NCBI RefSeq assembly: GCF_030272615.1
Contig: NC_081414.1
Location: 780,988,119-781,052,118 of the forward strand
Length of the DNA stretch: 64,000 bases
DNA from: Cryptomeria japonica
Lineage: Eukaryota; Streptophyta; Pinopsida; Cupressales; Cupressaceae
Direction of reading: 5' to 3'
The position numbers and the translations under genes are program-made. Under the pieces are notes generated by a model. The model made no database searches and was not told the origin of the DNA. It worked only from the letters and a program-made list of their open reading frames with translations. Shown piece after piece: positions 21,720 through 34,800 of the stretch; position 1 is the stretch's first letter; the number at the start of each line of letters is the position of its first letter.

Positions 21720-22997
21720 TTAGTTTACCGGTTTTGTGATTTCCACACTAGGTGCAAAAACTAGTTCCTCTTGTAACACTGCTAGTTTCTTCTTCCAGGT
21801 TTTATTCATGTCTGCTTGAATAATGTCAACATCAATGTTTCCTTTTGGAGTGATCGGTATATCATTAGATATGTTCTTTCTTGATCTATAGAATCTGGCA
21901 ATGTGACCCAGTTTGTTGCAGTGATAGAAGACCAATCTAGGTGCTCTCCAAGGTCCATTGTTCATGTTTCCATTCTTCCTTCTACATGTTGCAGCAGTGT
22001 GATCATGACCATGATAGACCATATAGTTTTCTCTCCATTCGGTTGCCGCTTGATAGCCACCACTTCTTTGCTGATGATTGAAGGCATTAAACCGGTTGTG
22101 ATTCTGGTTCTCAAAAGGCTTAGGACCAGCTCCTTGGGTATTCTGAGCATATCTATCAATCTTGTTCATAACTTACCTACATTCAGATGCTCTATGCCCA
22201 TACTTGTTGCATGCATAATAGTTACCATTGAATCTATATGATCTAGGCTTATCATTTAGGAAATAAGGAAAATTGTTGCAAGCCTTACTCCTACACACAT
22301 TTGCAATATATCCTTCTTTAAGACAATTGAAGCAAATAGGTTTAAACTTTTTCTTACCTTTATCCTTTGATGTCGGTTGTTTCTTTGATGTTCTAGCATT
22401 TGTACGAGAGGTCTCACCTTCCTCATGATCAGAATAACCAAGTCCATTGGTATTCTTGACCGGTTTGGTAGATTCAAGCTTTTGCTCTAGCTGGATAGTA
22501 CTCTTGTTGAACTTAGCAAGTATTTCCTTTGACTCAGAGAGTTCTTTGGAAATAGCAGGATTTGTTTCCAACAGGTTTTCATTCTTAGAGATGCCAATGT
22601 TCAATTCTCCTTCCATGTCTTCCTTTTCCACTTTGCTTGCATGGAGTTGAGTAGTTAGGGCACTGATCTCTTGTTTCAGCTTGGAGATCTCATGATCTCT
22701 TTCTTTCATTAGATCTTCAGCTTTCCTCTAGTTCTCAAGCTCTTGACACATCCAGATAGTCAGTCCTTCCAACTCCTTTCTCAAGTTGGAGTTTGATTCA
22801 TTCAACTTATTTACTTCTGCAATTAGGGCTTCCATGTCTACTTCATCTGAAGAACTATTTTCAGATAGCTCCATCATCTTTTCAGCATGCTCTCTCCTTT
22901 TTGCTTGACATGCCTTGTATTTGACCTTAAGATCATCATAGGCTTGCTCAGACTGAGTGAGCCGATGTGTAAGTTCCCTTATAGAGTATTCCCCCAT
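21720..22997 (-). pseudogene. Element C ORF1: coiled-coil protein with degenerate zinc-knuckle array
   Basis: The start is taken as the ATG at 22997, about 35 nt after the primer binding site (MGEYSIRELTHRL). One frame runs to 21720, 425 codons, broken by only two in-frame stops (near 22728 and 22173). Residues 1 to about 190 are rich in heptad-like E, K, L and Q and should form a coiled coil. A conserved GLGYS box follows, then knuckle-like motifs: CFNCLKEGYIANVC (His replaced by Tyr), YYACNKYGHRASEC, a GHDHTAATC remnant, and FYHCNKLGHIARFY. The position and the knuckles suggest a gag-like RNA-binding protein. No typical copia gag core was recognised. It is homologous to 43758-45178. Confidence 0.75.
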
Positions 22998-23032
22998 ATC
23001 TCTTTCCAAGTGGTTAAACTTATAGAAAGGTA

Positions 23033-23045
23033 GGCTCTGATACCA
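23033..23045 (-). other. Primer binding site of element C
   Basis: The minus strand reads TGGTATCAGAGCC two bases from the LTR end, the standard plant initiator tRNA-Met primer site used by copia elements. Confidence 0.88.
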
Positions 23046-23047
23046 AT

Positions 23048-24180
23048 TGATGAATACTAAGAGGGGGGGGGGGGTGGGTGAATTAGTATGCCAAAAATTT
23101 TGGCACTTAAACACTTTGCAAGACTAATAGTAAACCAGTAAAATAGTTTAGCAGACAAACTGATTAACACACATGCAAACCAAATAGCTAATAATGCGTT
23201 CACCCATAGAAGCAAAAACACCATAACACAAAAGACTTTGACGTGGAAACCCAAATGGGAAAAACCATGATGAGATGGAACTCACAAGTAACTATCTATA
23301 GAATAGGAACCAGACCGGTTAAGGTCGGACCAGTTAAGGTCTTACAATGTTCTTTACCAGAATAGATCCTATTAGGAATCTCAATCTCTATTAGGAGATA
23401 AGTCTGATTAATGACTACCATGCTAGAGGATTTTAGATCCATAGATGTGAACCACCTTGTTAGAAGATTTACAAAAGGCTTTTGGGCCTACCCATTTAAG
23501 GGCTATAGACTTGACAAAGATGTGAGTAATTAACAAGTGTTTGATCTAGCTAGTAGCAGAGATTGCTCAGTTAGATCCTTGATAGCTCATTCCTAATGCA
23601 CTCTAGCATTACTTTAGTCTTCTACACATTCATATTCTCTCCAACTCCTTAACCACCTTAAACCCTAGCAACAACATAAACTTTTGCTACAACCACATCA
23701 ACAACCTAAAACCCTAGACATGATATCCTTATAAAGGAATCTGATTTCATGTCGGTCCAATAGGATTACATAACAATTTCCTAGGTTCAATGAACCTGGA
23801 CATACTTGGTACCATGATACAAAAAGCACTGTTTAGGTGTCAGCACCGTCAAACAATCGGTGGATGGTAACTCATCACAGAGTATTACTGGTTCATATAA
23901 AATGCCAGTTGTCGGTTTGACAAAAATGAAGATTTGTAAAAATGTGTTATGCCACTTTAATCCCTCATACCTCTTGGGATCCATGAACCGCTTGGGGTCA
24001 ACATGCCGCTTCAGACTGGGAAACACAGTCTGCAAAACACCAATAGTCTAAAGACTATAATACAACATACGGATTGGAAAAAAAACCGGTTGTGCTCTAA
24101 CTCATACATATAAAGGAGATCTCAATGCAAGTGTGTGTCCATCAATGACAATCACAACATAAACATCAAAAATGCCAACA
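23048..24180 (-). repeat. 5' LTR of element C
   Basis: It starts TGATGAATACTAAG and ends ATGCCAACA on the plus strand and aligns with 8852-10000. A run of G, longer than in the other copy, lies at about 23061-23073. The primer binding site follows inside the element. Confidence 0.92.
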
Positions 24181-24239
24181 AACCATCTGAGCTGATGAAC
24201 TCCATTATCTTGTTCTTATTCTGATGATGAATAGTGTGT

Positions 24240-25331
24240 AAGAGCTTAGTATTCTTATCACATTTTTTCACCCATTGGATGTGGGATCTCTATTTCCAAA
24301 ATAACTCTTCTTTTTAAAAAATATTGTGAAGATAAGCCATAAGAAACTTTTCCCTCTTAACTCTTTCAAGTGTATCACCAAGGCATTCCATGTCCAATTG
24401 CAAATATTAAAGTTGGGATCTCACATTATTCTTCTAGGTGAAAATATTACCAAAAGAGGATCTACTCCAACTTCATAATTTATTTTTTGATATTTTTTGT
24501 TTACAATCAATTTTGAACATAGTTGTGCCCTTGAAATAGGAGTTCCATCATTGAGCTATCAAATATTTAAAGTTGAGTTGATGAGACCACATAAGTTTAG
24601 AAGAGTGGGATAGGTCTAGATAAATCCCAATGGAAGAGGATAGTGACAATGATTTAAACCAAAACAAATCTTAAAGGAAAGATGACATGAGTTTAAAATA
24701 TTCTAAGAGGAAAAAAGAATGCATCTATCAAGCCTAACTTTAATGAGACTATCACTTGTATGAAGGTTGGACCAAGTAAACTTCTTGTCCTTCAAATCTA
24801 AATCAACCAATTTACTCTTAGATAATAAATCATGGATATCTAGCATACTACTGGAGAAGTTAGAAGAACCTTCCATTTTTTAGAGGGGATAGAGGTGGGT
24901 ATTAAAGTCTCCCATGAGCATCTAGTTAGAGTTTTAAAATTTTCCCTACAAATTATGGAGTAAATCACAAAATTTGCTTCTCATGACCAAATTATTAGAT
25001 ACATAAACATTAGTAAGGGTCCACACCATTTTAGACATACCATCAACAAAAGAAATACTTTGATAATTTTTGTCTTGACTAAGATTATTGGATTTTCACA
25101 TAGTTGTCAAATCACCAAAATAAACATTAGTACTCAAAGTTATGGAAATAGAGAAGAACCAAATAAAATTTCACACCTTATTGAAGCCATCAAAACTCAT
25201 TTTAGTTTCTTGAAGAAGCAAAATATATGGCTTCAATTCTTTTACTAGAATTTTCACCAAAATATGCTTGTGGAAACCATTTAGTCTCCTAATGTTCCAA
25301 GAAAGGATTATAATTTCCTGAGTCTATAGGG
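24240..25331 (-). pseudogene. LINE 1 ORF2 endonuclease and linker (decayed)
   Basis: Starting near 25331 the minus strand reads IIILSWNIRRLNGFHKHI, then YILLLQETKMS, MGDFNTHL, LDLKDKKFTWSN and LIKVRLDRCI. These are the conserved blocks of the APE-type endonuclease of L1 elements (N, E, D and N active-site neighbourhoods). Several stops interrupt it. The enzyme would nick target DNA before target-primed reverse transcription. Confidence 0.82.
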
Positions 25332-26900
25332 TCAAACATGATTAAAGGTACTTTGGATACCAATATCCACATCTCTAGCTACATTGTATTGCCTCAACTC
25401 CCTTGCTAACTTCCTCCCCAACTTGGAATCCTTACCAACCTTCATAGACTTTCTAGCACTTTTGATCAATAGAGGATAGGGAGACAGGGAGATACTTGAA
25501 TAATTAAAATAAAATTTATCTAGTAAGGAATCATCATTGGAGGGTGTAAAAGTGGAACTATCCACCATCTAGGAATGCTTTATCCAAAGATGAGTGGACT
25601 TGACCTTGAAGAGGAGTAACTTGCTCAAGTGAGACCTTAGAGGTACTCATAGAGGTGAGGATCCCCTTAAGAAAATCTATTTAACAAAAAAGAGAACAAT
25701 GTCCAAAATTGGGGATGGAAAGCTAAAAACCTTAGGCCCTCCAACAATAAGTGGACAAACAATCTCCTTCATGATACCTTGTAGAGAGAGAAGAACCTCC
25801 AAGGAGACTTTAGGAGGATAATCTAACACCCCATTCAATGAAGGGTCCTTTTTAACATTAAAATCTAGTAGGAGTGAAGTTTCCACACACTGATTCTAAT
25901 GGAGTTGCACCTTTATAATCCACTTTGTTGCAATCTAATCTCAGGGGAATAGAACCAGTACAAAACTCCTCTTTAACTAGGTTCATAACCACCAAACCTT
26001 TACCTTTCATCCTCTAGGACACCCCTTTATGACCAACTTTCTAACAATGGATGCTTAGATGGGCCATCGAAGAAAAAAATTGACAAAATGGAGTTCTTTT
26101 TTCATACTCAACTAGCTAGGTTCATGAACCTAGATGAGACTTTAGTTCAATCAAAAAAGGTAATGACGAGCTAGGAACAACAATAATGAAGAACCATGCA
26201 AACACTAGCCTGGACCTTTATTTAGTGATAGAGTCTAAGAAAAAAACTTTCCAAAGGAGTTTTCAATACCCACCATGATTTCTTCATCCTAGAATTCTAA
26301 TGGAAGGTCCTAGGGATTGACCTAGATTGGAATAACCCTCGCTAAGTGGATCTTAGGGTTGAAACTCGGGCACCACTTACAAAGAAGAAGTTGTTTCTTA
26401 ATAAAGAACTAGGACTTGAAAGACAAAATATACATGAAATATTTCTTGAGAGAGAAGGAGAAGTAAATCATGTATTTAGGAATAACAGAGACATATAAAA
26501 TACCCTTCAGAGGCCACTTATCTATCATCCACTTTCTAACAATAGCGATCTCTATGTGTCTTCCCAAAAAAATATCCACCAATGAGTTATCCATCTTAGC
26601 AAGAGAATGATTCAATTAAAATTATTTGGTTTTTTAAAAATTTTCTTCCTTAGTATGCTCAATTGCAACACCATCCATACGAATGAAGTACCCACTATTA
26701 AAAATGTCCTTCCAACTACCTTGGGGATTGTTACTAATTGATTCCATTTGGGAAGGATAGGACACACTAAACTTTTCCTTAGCATTGACATCCTTTCAAT
26801 CAGACATAGAGTGAGATCCCAAGATGGCCCCATCTTCACCAAGGATCCCCCCTACCACAAGTATTTTAGGGAACATGAGAAGGCAATCTACATGGTAGTC
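25332..26900 (-). pseudogene. LINE 1 ORF1 (DUF4283-type, decayed)
   Basis: The segment 26615-26409 reads SLVDIFLGRHIEIAIVRKWMIDKWPLKG in pieces and matches the N-terminal DUF4283 domain of plant LINE ORF1 proteins (L-x-FLGRRP-I-x-x-I-x-x-W). Downstream comes a proline and tryptophan-containing block similar to the GFNP and V-W-V segment of the family. The C-terminal part is open at 25332-25568 (MVDSSTFTPSNDDSLLD). Stops and frame changes throughout. ORF1 proteins bind LINE RNA. Confidence 0.68.
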
Positions 26901-26990
26901 TTTATTTCAAGCTAATAGTCAGAAGGTTCCTAGATCTTCATTGCACCTATTCTTCCCCTGCACCTTCTTGCATGCACCAATACCAGAAAA

Positions 26991-27859
26991 CTCCTACCCA
27001 TTGCTAGTAGAGGTTATTTTAAAATATAATAAAGTAAATTGTTTAGTAGGTTAGTTTTGGGGAGGTTATTGTTATAGGTTATTTGTTTGCTACAAAATAA
27101 AGCTTTAAAAATCCATTAAAAATTATAATGTATGTAATCATCATGTCAAATTTTGATGAATATAAACATATCATTTTTATTCTATGCAATAATAATGTGT
27201 TATGCATTGTAACACAAGTAAAACCTCAAAATCATTTCAAAAGGAATTATTGTTAAACTCTTTCATTTTTTGCATAACTAGACTATCCAAATATGACTAT
27301 GTTGGATTCACTACAAATTACCACTTTATCTTCACATTGTTTTCCTTAACTACCTATGAAAATTGCATCAAATAGATATGTTATAATTTTAGACTATGTT
27401 ATATGAAATTCTGATATTCTCTATAAAATTTATCATCTATTGCGATTTAGATAAAAATGGGCAAGTAGAGAGAGTAAATTAGTTGGTCAATTATTGAGCA
27501 TGTATTGATTGAAGGTATAATTATGTATATGAATTGATTCAAGGGAATGAGGTCCACTACAAGTGATATGATATTTTATTTCATATTATTATGCATTTAT
27601 CATTATCAATTTAAGTTTTAGGGTTTTGTTTTTTCAAGGTTTAGTATTTTATGGTGTATGGTGTTTAGGGTTTATAATTTTATGGTGTGTGATTTTTAGG
27701 TTTATGATTTTGTAATTTGTAAGGTATATTATTTTTGTGATTTTTAGGATTTACAGTTTATAAGTTTGTGGTGTTTAGGTTTCATGGTATAGAATTTAGA
27801 TTACTTCATTATCAATTTCATTTATATATCATAAAATAAAAAAGTTGGTAAAAATAAAA
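26991..27859. other. AT-rich DNA without a recognised gene
   Basis: No coding signature. The stretch 27615-27790 contains repeated variants of TTTAGGG and TTTATGGTGT, a degenerate telomere-like low-complexity patch. Confidence 0.5.
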
Positions 27860-29760
27860 ACCAAGGACTTCTTAAACCCTAATATCTAAACATAAATGTA
27901 AATAAAAAAATAACATTAAAATAGTAAGAAAAGCTACTTGAAGGTCTATATTATCAATGAGGCTAGTGAGAGGAGGGCATAGGTGGATGAAAATAGTAAG
28001 AAAATTGGTATCATTTTCCCTAGTTGATTCTCTATGTCTCTTGTAGGAAAAAATGAATTCACAAGAAATTCTTTTCTAAAAATAAAGGTTTTAGAAATGG
28101 TTACTTATTAAAAAATGTGTTCTCATATAGTGAATAAGTATCCATTTTTGTTGGGATATCCAAAATAAATAGATACCCATATTTATATCTACCTCAGGTA
28201 CTCTAACTAAAACCAACACCCACTATTTTCAAAATGACTACCTATTTTTGTTAGGATTTATTCTTCCTCGATGCTTCCCCTCAATGTGTACCCAAATTAT
28301 TGCATGCATCACTTATAGAGAAACTATAAGTTTCATACACTAAAAATGGTCACTCTATAGCTACTTCAACTACCACTTGATGGGTCATATCTAGACTTAT
28401 CTAACATTTCTCTTCTTCAAAAAAATTCAATTGGGAAATATTTTCTACCGAACTACTCAAGATGAAATTTTGAAACAATATATGGATAATATATCAAGTA
28501 GAATATATCATCAAAGCTATCCAAGTTAAGTATCCTTAGATTCGAGGTCACCTTTGACCACTCAAATAAATATATTAGTATATGGGGTACTTCAAGATTT
28601 TAAAGTATCAAAAGATAATATATGAGAAAGAATACTTTTAGAGCTACAAAACACTAAAATGGACGAGTTGATAAAGAAATGTACAACTAGCCACTGTGCA
28701 TTAGAGACTCACATTTCTCATTGAATAATAAAGAGAGTGATATCAATCCCTTTTGATAAAAAAAAATCTTCAGTGGCCTACATATACAATAAGGATCAAA
28801 TTACATATCCTCAAACTAGTGACATCTAAACTTATAAACTTAAATGAATTAAAATATAATTTAATAATAGTAAGAAAACCTACTTGATGGTCTTGCAAAT
28901 TAATTAGGTTGGCTGGAGAATATGGTAGGTGGATTGAAATGACAAGAATCTGGTACCTATTTGTCTTGGTCAAATATCTTTATCACATGTGCAAAAAATA
29001 CTTATATTCAATGTTTTAAAAAATGAATAGATTTTTAAAATGGGTACTTGTTAATAAATGTGTACCCATAGAAAGTACCCATTTTGGCTGGGATATAAAA
29101 TATAAATAGGTACTCATTTTTATTTCTACCTTGAATATCTAACGTGAAATCAATACCAATTATTTTTAAAATGGGTACTCATTTACAAGTCAAGATTTTT
29201 TTATTCTTTAATGCTTACCCTCAATGTGGACCTAACTTCTTGTATGTACCCCTTCCAAAGAGATAAGTGGGTCCATTGACCAATAATGTCCACTTTTTAG
29301 TTATTCCAACTACCACTGGTTGGATTGTAAGTGAAACTATGCAACATTTATCCTCTACAAAATTTAAAACTGGAAATATTTTCCACCAAACTACTCACGA
29401 GGATATTTTGAAACAACATGTGGATAATGTAGAACAACTAGAAGATATCATGAATGGTTTCCATGTTAAGATTCCATTGCTATAAGGGGGCTTTTCACAA
29501 CTTTTGACCATTCAAATAAAAGTTTTGGTAGATGGGTACTTCAAGCTTCCAAAGTATCAAAAGTTAATATATGATAAAGAATTCTTGTGGAGCTACAAAA
29601 GGATGCACATATGAGTAGAAAAATTAAAAACTCAATTTCCCACTATGCATTAGTGCCACACATAAACACACTAAATAATACATAGAATGATATCAATGTC
29701 TTATATAAATTTTTCATCTAATGGCCTACAAAAACAATTAATATTTACAGCTTCCAATAA
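27860..29760. repeat. Diverged tandem duplication, unit about 940 bp
   Basis: The unit at about 27860-28800 recurs at 28800-29760. Anchors: ATAGTAAGAAAA at 27.93 and 28.87 kb; CTCAATGTG at 28280 and 29220 (940 apart); TTTTGAAACAA at 28468 and 29406 (938 apart); and GTGATATCAAT against ATGATATCAAT near 28.74 and 29.69 kb. Substitutions and small indels are common, so it is old. The second unit has a 72-codon open frame (29267-29485), not preserved in the first. Confidence 0.82.
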
Positions 29761-30229
29761 AGGAATGAAAAACTAATCAATTATCTTGGTAAAATATAAA
29801 TATCAAATCTCAATTAGTTGAATACAAATGTGATTTTATAAAACATAAATTTATATATTTAATAATACAAATAAAAATACATGAAATATTTAAGAAATTT
29901 ATTTCTATTTTGATGTCAAGTATCAAAATGAAGACAATATTCCTAATTTATTGTCACTCCTCTTCTTATTTAAAAAGTGAAGGTAATAAAAAGGCTTTGA
30001 TTTTAAATAGAATGTTTTAGAAGCTCTTTTACAACAATTAAAAATAACAAAAAACATATAAAATATAAATAAAAGAAATTATATTTCTCTAAGTCATTTA
30101 ACCATTGTTAAACTTATCACAAAATTAGAAAAATCAATTATTGAAATTTTTTAAATTGTTATAAAATAGGTCCCACTACAAATTATTATTTTTTAAACAA
30201 AATTGTATTTCATAAGAATAGAAATTATA

Positions 30230-30359
30230 GGGGATGACCCCACAATAGACTAGTTAGCTGCAAGCATCCTACATGGGAGCCCTTGGGTTCGAGGATCTCA
30301 TTGGTTCATTGCTCCAGTCAAAAGCAACTTCGGCTATGATTGATTAAAAAAAACAATAA
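30230..30359 (+). mobile_element. Candidate tRNA-derived SINE
   Basis: A short non-AT-rich unit starts GGGGATGACCCC. It contains an A-box-like TAGTTAGCTGCAAGC and a B-box-like GGGTTCGAGGATC, and ends in an A-rich tail TTAAAAAAAACAATAA. The 8 bases AAATTATA flank it on both sides (30222-30229 and 30360-30367), consistent with a target-site duplication. Internal Pol III promoter boxes in this spacing are typical of plant SINEs. The family is not identified. Confidence 0.6.
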
Positions 30360-31494
30360 AAATTATAATTAAACTCACATCAAAACCAAAATAATAATAT
30401 TTTTCTTTATTACTCTTTATCTATAGATCAATTAGTGATGAATGGATTGATAGTAGAGCATGTAGATATATCATGTGAAAAAATATATTAGGAGATAATT
30501 CAGTAATAAAAGATAAAAGAATGCATGTAAACTTGGAATAATTAATGAAATCAATGAAGATGAACTATTCCTTCCAAATTAAGGAAATTTTTCGTATCAT
30601 ATTTTAAAAAAGATAATTTTAAAATTTCTCTTAATTAAGAATAAAATAAAATAATTATTGCAAAGGTATTCAAAAATATTCTCATTGATTTGAATAATGT
30701 TTCAAAAGAAAATATATTATCAAGACAAAAGTAAAAATAAAACACAATTATGGCATACAAGAGTATGAAATCTAAATATTAGATGTCTAATGAAATGTTT
30801 CATTATAATCTTATAATTAGATTAGTAAAAATAAAAATAAAATTAGAAACTTGTAAAGGCCCCTTAAATAAAATCATAATCTTATTTCATCCAAAATATT
30901 ACAATTTACTCCATAATGATTGAATGTGGCCATTTTAGGTTCCTTCTCTTAAGGTATCTTTATACGAACTTACCTTTATTAATGATTATTTTAGATAATT
31001 GTTTAATTGAGGAAATATTTGGAAATAATTTGATGCCACGTTGATTTCAATATCACCTTTATTATTTTCTTTATATTTTTACTAATTCTATTTTTAAATT
31101 TAACATTCTTTATAAACATTAATGATCTATTATTCTAATTTCTATTGTTAAATTATGACCTCAAGATTAAAATAATATTTTTGTTGACTTTTATTTACTT
31201 TTCAAATCATATTATCATGACAGCCTTATACAATCTACTATATTTCCCTACTTTCTTTTTAAACACAAGATGCTTAAAAAACAAATAGTCAATAATCATT
31301 GTACATTTATTCCCTAACAAAAGGTTGTAATTAATGAAGTCTATTTATTTTATTAATAGTGAATGAATTGATGTTTATTTAGATACTAGATTTATTTGAG
31401 TCACTTCAACTTTTTTTCATAGAATTTTAATTATAATTTTTCTTAATGTGCAACAAAGATTATATTTGTTTCAACGAAAGTTATGGGAACATTA

Positions 31495-31585
31495 ATGAGA
31501 ATGATGGATAGATTAAAACATCATAACTCAAAACCTTCTTGTGGCTAGTGATTAGTTTCACCATTGAACTACTTGCCCCTTTATG
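31495..31585 (-). mobile_element. Possible tRNA-like SINE head
   Basis: The minus strand reads GTAGTTCAATGGTGAAAC and then AAGGTTTTGAGTT, resembling degenerate A and B boxes about 30 nt apart. No clear tail or duplication. Weak call. Confidence 0.25.
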
Positions 31586-31621
31586 ATTAAAATAAATAAA
31601 TTATGTTTATTAAATACTTAA

Positions 31622-31637
31622 TTTTATTGTAAATTAT
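31622..31637. repeat. Target-site duplication, 3' side of LINE 2
   Basis: TTTTATTGTAAATTAT, identical to 37768-37783. Confidence 0.88.
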
Positions 31638-31894
31638 TGAATAAAAAGGGTTAAAAACTTTATTGAAAATCAAACACAAAAATTACAAGGAGGACTAGAG
31701 CCCCAAGGCCCCAAAAAAGAGCCACAAGCCTAGTCCAAGATCAACCAACATCATAGCTGTCCATGTCCTTAGCCCACTTAGCCAAACAATCAACTGCTCT
31801 TATCCATTCACAAGGAATGTGGATGAAAGACACCTGCTCCATTAAAGAACTAATTTGAAGAATCTGATGAACAATCCCCACTGGGCTGCCAATG

Positions 31895-34800
31895 TATCCC
31901 ACTCACCTTCTACTCTGTCAACAAATTAACAATAATTTGTGAATCTGATTCACAAATAACCTTCCTTCGACCCAACTCCCAAGCCTGCTCCAGGGCATAG
32001 AAAATAGCAATTCCCTCCATAAAATTATTAGACTGCCTCCCTTTATGCACCGAAAAGAAGAAAACCACCTCCCCATACAATTCCTACCAACACCACCAAC
32101 CCCTGCAGGGCCTGGGTTGCCCTTGGTGGAGCCATCAACGTTAATCTTGATAAACCCATCTTCAGGGGGTCTCCACTTTCCCACCCTTTGGAACTTCTTC
32201 ATAGCCCATCTACCTCTCCTGACACAAGCAAAGGCGGGAGTCAACTCCTGCCAACCAAACCTACTCACAATATCTTCCACATCTCTATCCAAGGGAAAAT
32301 TCACCTCACATTTAGCTTCCCCCATCTCCCAAATCATAACCATGATTCTATTCCACATTTGCTGCACTAACAGTCTAGCCTCATGAAAGATCCTCCTATT
32401 CCTCTCAAGCCAGATCTGCTAGAGTGTGGAAATGGGCCCAATATACCAAATAGTTTGAAGGAAGGAGGACAAGATAGGAGGACTGCCCAAACTACTCAAA
32501 AAATCCACCAGATAATCAATGTGGACACAAGGATGCTTCCACACCCCCAAACAGTAATGCTAAATAAGCATAGAGAAGGGGCATCTGAAGAACAGATGAG
32601 AGGAATCTTCCTCCCCATAACCACACAAAGCACAAATAAAAGGCCCCAAGAATCCCCCCTTGTGAATATTGTCCCAAGTTAGGCATCTATTCAAGGCCAG
32701 AGTCCAAGCAAAGTAGTTGCACTTCGGCCAAGAAAGATTATTCCAAACCTGTTTCCACCAGTGCACCTCTCTTCTCTCCAATCTATAGTTCAATAGTTCC
32801 TGGTATCCATTATCTACAGTAAAGACAACCTTAGGATTCGGAGCCCAGGCAAGTCCATCTCTACCCTTGAGGGCACTACAATGTCTACTCGCCAGAATGC
32901 CATGCAACTCAACACACTCTTCCTCCATCCCAGCAACCGACCACTCATTAGGATCCTTCCACCGCTCCAACTCCAACCACCCACACTTATAAACAACCTT
33001 GAAGTCACTCACCCTTAACCATGCTGCCTCTAAAAACCTTTGGCTAAGGTTCCCAAGATTAGGAAACAGATCAAGGATGGGGGCGAGTAACCATCCCAAG
33101 AGTCATTCCAAAAGAGGACCTCTTCCCCCTCCTATAGATCCAAAAGAGACCTTCCTTAATGAGAGAATCCCCCTTCTTGAGAGTATACCAAATCATTAAG
33201 CCTTTTCCCTCAAGCGGATATATTGGAACCTCCTACACTGGGATCCCTCTGGATATATTTGAAGGCCAAAATCTTAGCCCAACCTCGATCCTACACGACA
33301 CACCACCTCCAGTACAATTTAGTTGCCAAAGCCTCCCTAAAAATAATATACTACCTTAAACCAAGCCTCCCATCTACTTCAGGCTACACACCAAGTCCCA
33401 ATTGACAATACTCCATTTGGAAGAGGATAGATTGCCTGCCCATAACAATTTCCTTGCCAAAGAGTCCAAACCCCTCAAGTACCACTTAGGAGCCACTTGA
33501 AGCATACATCGATAAATCAGAAGAGCTTGAACCACTAACTGAATAAGTTGAACCCTCCCAACAAATAATAACCATCTATGAGTCCAATGATCAACCTTCG
33601 AGAAAAATTTATCCAAGATACCCTGCCATGAGTCTTGAGGAGGGTTACTAGGAGAAACGTGAATACCCAAATAAGTCAAGGGCAAAGATCCAACTTGGAA
33701 TCTCAAGATAAGGGCAATCCTCCTTTGAATAGATCCAGGAGTGTTGAAGAAAAGGATAGAATATTTATCCTTATTGATCAACCGGCTCGAGGCCACCAGG
33801 TAAACATCCAAAACTTTATGCAGATTAGTATCTTCTCTAATCCAAGCAAGTCACATCAATGTCGTGTCATCAAAAAACTACAAATGAGACTGTGGTTGCA
33901 AGTCATTACCCCAACTCCAACCCTGAATACTACGTAGACCCACATTATGCTTGATCAGCCTCCCCAGGCCCTTAGCCAAGAGAATGAATAAGTAAGGGGA
34001 ATGGTGCTCCCCCTGGTGAAGACTCCTAGATGCACCAAATAGATCATTATGATCACCATTGTTTACACTAAGAAAGAAGTGGACGTAACACAACTCATAA
34101 CCCATTGGATCCATTCCTCAACAAAGCCAAAAGCCCTAAGGATCTTCTAGAGGAAGGACCAATGAACTCTATCATAAGCTTTAGCCATGTCCAACTTGAT
34201 AAACATAGCTTTTTCCTTGGACGTTTCCATAGAATGAATGGTCTCCATAGCAATGACCACACCATCCAGAATTTGGCACCCTTCCACAAACCCGCTTTGC
34301 TCCTCTGAAATAATATCCCCTAGAGACTTCTTCAACCTATCCGCTATCAGCTTAGAGATGATCCTATAAATCACATTGCAGAGAGAGATAGGGTGGAACT
34401 GGCCTAACCTATCGGCCCCATCACACTTGGGGATTAGCAGAATAAAAGTCGCATTCATGATATCCCAGAACTACTTCCTCTATTCATTCCTCTGGGACTC
34501 CTAGACTACTTCCAGTAAGTCTAGTTTGATGATATCCTAGAACTCTTGAAATAATTCAATCGGGAACCCATCCGGTCCAGGATCTTTTCCTTTCCTCATG
34601 TAAAAAATAATCCTCTTGAGTTCTTCTAGCAAAATAGGACTCATAAGCTTCTCATTCATCTCTCGAGTAACAAGAGGAGGAATGCAAGCGAGAACCTAAT
34701 TCTCCTCCACCACTTCCCCCTGAGAATCCTCACTAGAGAGGGATCGAAAATACTGTAAAGCCTCCCTAGAGATCTCCTACAAGGATAATAACACCTCACT

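Larger units (their letters stand above)
8852..24180 (-). mobile_element. LTR element C: non-autonomous, two large ORFs, no polymerase genes
   Basis: Two direct LTRs (8852-10000 and 23048-24180) bound the element. The flanking 5 bases are AACCA on both sides (8847-8851 and 24181-24185). The primer binding site next to the right LTR and the polypurine tract next to the left LTR set the orientation as minus. The element is 15.3 kb including the Gypsy element E at 11048-18639, or about 7.7 kb without it. It encodes a zinc-knuckle ORF1 and a long ORF2. I found no protease, integrase, RT or RNase H motif in its own sequence. Confidence 0.9.
24181..26990 (-). mobile_element. LINE 1, 5' half
   Basis: Continuation of the LINE at 5588-8851 beyond element C. 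It carries ORF1 and the endonuclease part of ORF2. The last LINE codons before the break read FWKXRSHIQWVKKCDKNTK and HHQNKNKI (X marks a stop), the linker between endonuclease and RT in plant LINEs, which fits the RT found at 8851 downward. The 5' end is set at about 26990 by loss of coding character and is approximate; no target duplication was found. Confidence 0.82.
29761..31621. other. AT-rich DNA, no gene recognised apart from SINE-like sequences
   Basis: Very AT-rich with no open frame of interest. It holds the SINE candidate at 30230-30359 and a possible second one near 31495-31585. Confidence 0.5.
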
